This document shows positions 59,097 through 64,000 of a stretch of 64,000 nucleotides of DNA, one piece after another. The stretch is from assembly GCA_003116975.1 (NCBI GenBank), contig BGKB01000004.1, positions 1-64,000 on the forward strand, read 5' to 3'. This stretch comes from Aurantiochytrium sp. KH105 (taxonomy: Eukaryota > Sar > Bigyra > Thraustochytrida > Thraustochytriidae). Both the position numbers and the translations under genes were made by a program. Under the pieces are notes generated by a model. It saw nothing but the letters and a program-made list of their open reading frames with translations. It ran no database searches and was not told where the DNA came from. The number at the start of each line of letters is the position of its first letter. Position 1 is the stretch's first letter.

Positions 59097-62061
59097 TTAG
59101 CCGGTCCGAGCCTTTTTCGAGTTTGCGTCGGCATCTAGCGTTGTCGTGGACGGCGGTGCGTCTGATGCGAGGGCAGCGCCCGATGCTGCTGCTGCTGTTG
59201 CTGCGTCTTGAGGTTGTTTCTGCGATATTGCACCAGAAGACCCTTGCTGGTGACTGCGACCCCTATCAAGTTCGTCGTGCACAGACGTGGACAAAGGCGC
59301 ATCCGAAGAAGAGGAGGCCGAAGATACCTTCTCCGTCGTCGTGGTAGGCGCCGAGGATCCAGTCGCTGACTCAGGTTGGGGGGAAGAACATGGCGACACC
59401 GGCGGAGAGCCCTTTTTGGCTTCGTCATTGGATCCCAAGGATTTGGTATCGACGACGAGGCGGAGACTCTTTGCCTTACGCTTATTTTTGCGCCCGCCAT
59501 TGATGCCGCCAAATCCACGTCCGCCATCGTGGTCCTCGTCCTCGTCATCCTCAATGTCCTCCTCCATGGCATCGGCAGCGTCGGCAGCAGCCGCAGCAGC
59601 ATTCTTCCGGGCGTCCATGCCGCGCTGCATGCGACGGAACGTCGAAGAGGCCGCCGCCTCGTCTTCTGTAGAAGACGTACCGTTTGCAAGCCTGACATTG
59701 TTGTTTACGTTTGCCTGACCCTCATCGTCGCCGTCGTTGCGCTGGTTAAAGTACACGTCCTCGTCCTGCGAAAGCTGCCAACCGTGCTCACCAAAAGGAC
59801 GAAAGTCGCCATTGGTAACGGCGCCGGCGCCTCCAGAGGAAGATGCAACCTCGGAAATGCCGAGGAGCGACGGCCGGCCCTGGCGCTGGTGCTGGAGACG
59901 CACATAGCCGTCGCCCGAACCAACGACATTAGAAATATTGGCTGTCGAGTCCAAGTTATTGGCGTCGTAGGTTTCCTTGAGCCGCGCATAAGTCTCGACG
60001 TAGTCAATGCCAGAGAGCTTGTCACCAAAGTTCTCGACAATGTACTTGATGAGAAGACGAATCTTTTCCATGCGCACAAACTCGAGGAGCTCAATGATGG
60101 CGGAATTGATGAGGTTGTTGCGCGGGCCATTCGAGACAAACACCTCGAAAATAGGCGCGAAAAGGTTGAGCTTGACAATGTGACGGTTATAAAAGTCGTC
60201 CTTGAGCCCAACGCAAGTCCGCGCGAAGCGAATGGCCCCCAAGACAAGATGTTTGTCACGCGAATACAAAAGGCGCAACACCTTGTCCACGATGTCCTGG
60301 TTGAGCACAAAGTACTTGACGCGGAATCCGTGGGTCTGCACGCAAAAGGACAGGAGCTCCGTGATATGATGCTCTGCGACGCGCGCTGTTTCGGCCGCCT
60401 TGCGCTCGAGCAGGCGTTCCTGCGGAGATTGGGCCATTGTGGTCGTGTGCGCGTCGAGGAGACCACTGCACATGACGAGCTCGTATCCACGGGAAGCGGA
60501 CGAGAACGGAGCGCGATTGCCCACCGCGCCCTGCAGCGGCGACGCACTCCCAGCCCGATCGGCCTCCTTTCCTGTGCCGGTATTGCGTACCTTTTGTCGC
60601 TTGACGCGAAGCATTTCGAGGGGAAGGACGAGCCACCAAATGTAGTGATCGTAGAATAAGGTGAGAAAGCTTTCTTTTTCGGCGGCCTCCATGGTCTCCG
60701 GGTCCAAAAGCATCCTGAGAATCTCCATGGCCTGCGCCTGCATACCGGCCTCGGGATCGAAGACGAGTCGCTTGAGCAGCTGTGCCATGAGGCTTAGCGG
60801 AGGCCGCTCACCGTTTTGCGGTGTCTCGGGCTGTGCAAACAGGTCCATTTGCCGCTGCAACTTCACGCGAATAGGGGTGTGCACGTCGTCGAGCAGCTTA
60901 TTCAGCACCTCGTAGGCGCGCACACGCGGAGACTGCGGCTTGGTCTTTTCCGTGAGAATAAAGGAGCGCAGTTGCGTCGGGTCGTGGTCGAGTGCGAGTT
61001 TGAGAATGTCGCCAATGTTTAGTCTTTCTTGTACGGAGGAGTTGGGGTCTCCGAGGATGCGCTCGAAGATTCCGAAAAAGTTCTCGCCCTTTTTCATGAG
61101 GGAGCGGTAAAAGGCGTTTCGCGAGGGGACCTGCATTTTCTTGGCGAGCGAACAGAGCTCCTGTAAGCACCCGACGGCGTCGTTGCGCGTTTCGGGCGGC
61201 GTGTCGTCTGCGCGCATCAGGGCAAAAATGTTGTGAAGGTAGTGAGGGTCCGAGTGCAGCGCGTTGGCAATTTGCATGCCGTTGTTGGCGTCCATGTCAT
61301 TAATAATGCTCGCCGTGCCCTCGTCCATGGTCCGCGGCATCACAGCGTCCCTGAGGAACCGAATGCGAAAGCTTTGGTGGATCTTGCGAAGCGTTTCAGG
61401 ATCTTCAATGGGAACCACCACCTTGTGCTGCACGTGTTTGCGCAGAAATTCGCGGTGCTCCGGCTTGGGCTTGACTTCCGGATCGTACTCGAGAACGCCC
61501 ACAATGTCCTCAAAATACTCATCGGAAAGAATCTCCTCCAGAAAGACTGGTTCGTTGTAGAGCACCAGCGTGCGAATGATTGAATACAACGTATACAAGC
61601 TGTGCAAGTCTTGCTTTTGCTCACATTCGTGGAAAAGGTCCAGAAGAGCACGGAGATAGGTGACGCGCGCAGCATTCGGGTCTGCGTCCGCATCATTGCG
61701 CTCGTCCTCACACGCACTGCTGCCCCGAGAATCCCCTTCTTCGTCGAGCCCCGGCGTGCTTCCCTCGCCGCCGCGCTCTTCCAATTCGTTGGACGCCGAG
61801 GTCGTGCTACTGCTGCTGCTGCTGCCCGTGCTGCCGCCGCAGTTTGCGTCCTTGTCGTCCCGTATGATTTGCTTTTCTTCTTGTTCACCTGAATCTCTTG
61901 CTGCTGATGTTGTTGCTGCTGCTGCTGCTGCTGCGGATGATGATGATGAGGAGGAGGAGGAGGATAATACCGAAGATTCGCCCTCTGCCAATGAACTTTT
62001 CATCGCCGCAGGACCGTCCTCACGCTTGTGCTCATGGTCGTTATTCTCGTGGCCGTCCTGT

Positions 62062-62092
<31 letters not shown>

Positions 62093-63202
62093 CGTGGTAG
62101 GCCTGAGGACGATCACCGTCCGCAAGGTCGCCACTGGAACCGTCCTCGGCCTCGGTTTTCGTGCCCGTACCGCGAGCACGTGGGCGCTTGCGCGATGCGC
62201 CCGTACCGCGCTTGCGTTTCTTTTTGGACTTTTTGCTCTTGGGTCTGTATGGCATTTGCACCGCGTTCAGGTACGCCTCACGGTGCACCGGATTCATGTT
62301 TGCGAGCAGGTCCAAGATGCGGTCAAGGTTTTCGACCTCGACGTCCGGAAGCTCGCAGCGCTTCATATGCTCTGCAAAGGACTCCCTGCTGTCTGCTTCT
62401 CCGTCGCGCCCTCCCGCGCTGCTGTTCCCGCTGCCGCCTCGGTAGATTCCTCCGCCATACTCGCCTTGCGCGTTTCGCGGGACGCCATGAAAGTCGGCTG
62501 ATACCCTGCCCTGGATCTGGCACAGCTGGTCGAGAATGTATTCGAACCCCTGTTGCTCTTCGAAAGAGATGGCGAGCTCCATATTGGTCGTCGGCTCCGT
62601 CCAGGTAATAATCATCTTGCTCTGCGTCTGATAAATGTGCTCCGCCACAATGGCCGATTCGAGGATGGTTTGCCCGGGCGTCTCGTTCTCGTGGTCGGCA
62701 GTCACCTGTATCGCGTTGCCGTTGATACGACGAAGATACTTGATCTCGACCATTCCCGTTCCCTCGTCGATCCACCGCGACTCGTTGTCGAGTCTGTAGA
62801 CCTTGACGCGCCAGCTCCGCTTCGTTTCGTCTCCGTGCGCAGGGTTTCCGGAGTTATCCTCCATGCTGTCAGCCGGATTGTTGCTGCCGCTGCCCGCAGC
62901 GGTGGAGGTTTTATTGTTGCTGTTTTTATTGTTGTTGTTAGTGTTGTTCATGGCGTCGTCGCTGGAGCTGGACGCACGGCCGCCGTCTTCGTCGCGGCTG
63001 CTTCCGTCAACATCGTTGACATCCTCGACGTCGAACTCGTCCCTGCCGGTCCGCGTCCTGCTTGCGTCGCCGTTCTGTGCCTGAGCGCCTCTCGCCCTCA
63101 TCTGCGCGTCGGCGCGTTTGGCGTCCGCCTCGCGCTCGAGGCCGCCGCTCTTGGCCGCGGCGCCGGACTCGTCTCCTGCCCCTGCTCCTGCTGCTGCTGC
63201 TG

Positions 63203-63236
<34 letters not shown>

Positions 63237-63332
63237 GGCCCTTGCGCTGCCGCCGGCCGCGGCCTTGGCGTCTGCCGCCGCGCCGGCGCTCGCGGGCTGC
63301 CGCGACGACGTCTGCAGCGTCTCCGTCTGCAT
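59097..63332 (-). CDS. PP4R3: protein phosphatase 4 regulatory subunit 3 (PP4R3/SMEK/Psy2)
   Basis: 1411 aa, against about 820 in humans. A Gln/Ala-rich leader is followed by the EVH1/PH-like domain (about 173-280): WRVKVYRLDNESRWIDEGTG, HIYQTQSKMIITWTEPTTNM, FEYILDQLCQIQGRV. A low-complexity insertion of some 265 residues (Gln, Ser, Lys/Arg runs) separates it from the SMEK and armadillo region (about 557-1100): LLDLFHECEQKQDLHSLYTL, EYDPEVKPKPEHREFLRKHV, FRIRFLRDAVMPRTMDEGTA, RVLVLGA-type helices ending KIRLLIKYIVENFGDKL. A nuclear-type basic patch (NKRKAKSLR) and an acidic patch lie in the tail. PP4R3 directs PP4 to DNA-damage and other nuclear substrates. Both the insertion and the leader are expansions typical of this genome's low-complexity runs. 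Single exon. Confidence 0.92.
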
Positions 63333-64000
63333 GCTCGACCCCTGCTCCGCGGCGGGCCGCGCGGCCGAGCGGGCGGAGGCGGCGGGGAGAGCTTTCTACG
63401 TTCGACCCAGGCCCGCCCCGCGCGCACGCATAAGGCACGCCGCCCTCGCGCGCGGGCGGCAGGCACAGACCGCGAGCGAGCGAGCGAGCGAGCGAGGCCG
63501 CCGCTCCTCGCGCCTCGCCGCGACTGCGCGGAGCGTTTGTTTCCCTGTTTGTTTGGCTTGCTGCCTGTTTTTCCTCCCTTCTCGCTTTCTCCTCCTTCTT
63601 CTCTTGTTCCTTGCCTTGCGTTTGAATTCGCGCCGCTGCGCCGCTGCGCTGCGCTGCGCGGCTGCGCTGCTGCGCGACGCTGCGCGAGCGGGCGGCGCGA
63701 CGCTCGCCGCGCGCGCTCTCAAGGCTCGCGCCTGGCCTGGCCTCCCGCGACCGGGCGGCGCTGGGCTCGCGGGCCTGAGCGCCAGGTGAATGGATGGATG
63801 GACGGAGGGATGGAGGGTTTGAATGGATGAACGAGGAGACCGGCCGTCGGAGCCCGCTCCGCTCCGCTCGCGCGCTCGCGCGCCCGCGCGCGCGCTCGGC
63901 TGCGCGCCCTTCGCGCCTGCTGCCTGCCTGCCTGCCTGCCTGCCTCTCTCGCCGCGCGCCGCCGCCGCTGCGCCGTCGATCAAGGCTGCGCAGTCGATCA
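63333..64000. other. 5' flank of PP4R3, GC-rich
   Basis: Presumed promoter of the PP4R3 gene. Contains (GAGC)n at 63,476-63,496, GCGC-type runs and (GCCT)n at 63,920-63,946. No other gene is seen before the window ends. Confidence 0.5.

Overview
The window is nuclear DNA of a eukaryote. It is GC-rich, and most genes are long single-exon frames with long homopolymer runs (Gln, Ala, Asp, Asn). The few introns are short and have GTACGT/GTAAGT-type 5' sites. A PIH1-type dynein-assembly factor points to a flagellated life stage. Gene style and content fit a stramenopile protist such as a thraustochytrid (Labyrinthulomycetes); this assignment is inference and no marker gene here proves it.

Layout. 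0-7.3 kb: two minus-strand leucine-rich-repeat genes. The first (178-3570) carries a NEL-type E3 ubiquitin ligase domain with a CxD motif, a fold known from bacterial effectors (IpaH/SspH), followed by a U-box-like segment. The second (4526-7222) is a 17-exon gene in which nearly every LRR is its own 69-nt exon; it encodes a secreted, probably GPI-anchored protein and was reconstructed by hand. 7.9-15 kb: DIM1 rRNA dimethylase, a DNA transposon with perfect 29-bp terminal inverted repeats, an acidic-tailed protein of unknown function, and a type II membrane sulfotransferase. 16-19.3 kb: a TPR protein with an acidic C-terminal half. 19.3-24.9 kb: a gene-poor stretch full of simple repeats.

25-33 kb: a protein joining a KIX domain to a B56-like (PP2A B') region, a basic low-complexity protein with a UAP56-binding motif, UFD1, and a Gln-rich protein with two RFxV motifs. 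33.6-42.4 kb: a PIH1-domain protein, a three-exon EF-hand protein, two tandem Gfo/Idh/MocA oxidoreductases that show gene conversion, and COP9 signalosome subunit CSN8. 42.7-49.2 kb: BOP1/ERB1, a transposase-derived gene with an altered catalytic triad, and a SYLF lipid-binding protein. 49.4-63.3 kb: a myotubularin phosphatase, a coiled-coil protein, a MAPR (cytochrome b5-like) protein, a RanBP2-zinc-finger/IQ/LRR/coiled-coil protein, and the PP4 regulatory subunit PP4R3/SMEK.

The genes do not form an operon-like unit. Recurring themes are ubiquitin and protein turnover (NEL ligase, UFD1, CSN8), PP2A-family regulation (B56-like, PP4R3), ribosome assembly (DIM1, BOP1) and three unrelated LRR architectures. 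The strongest candidates for new biology are the NEL ligase in a eukaryote, the KIX/B56-like fusion, the one-LRR-per-exon gene and the candidate exapted transposase.
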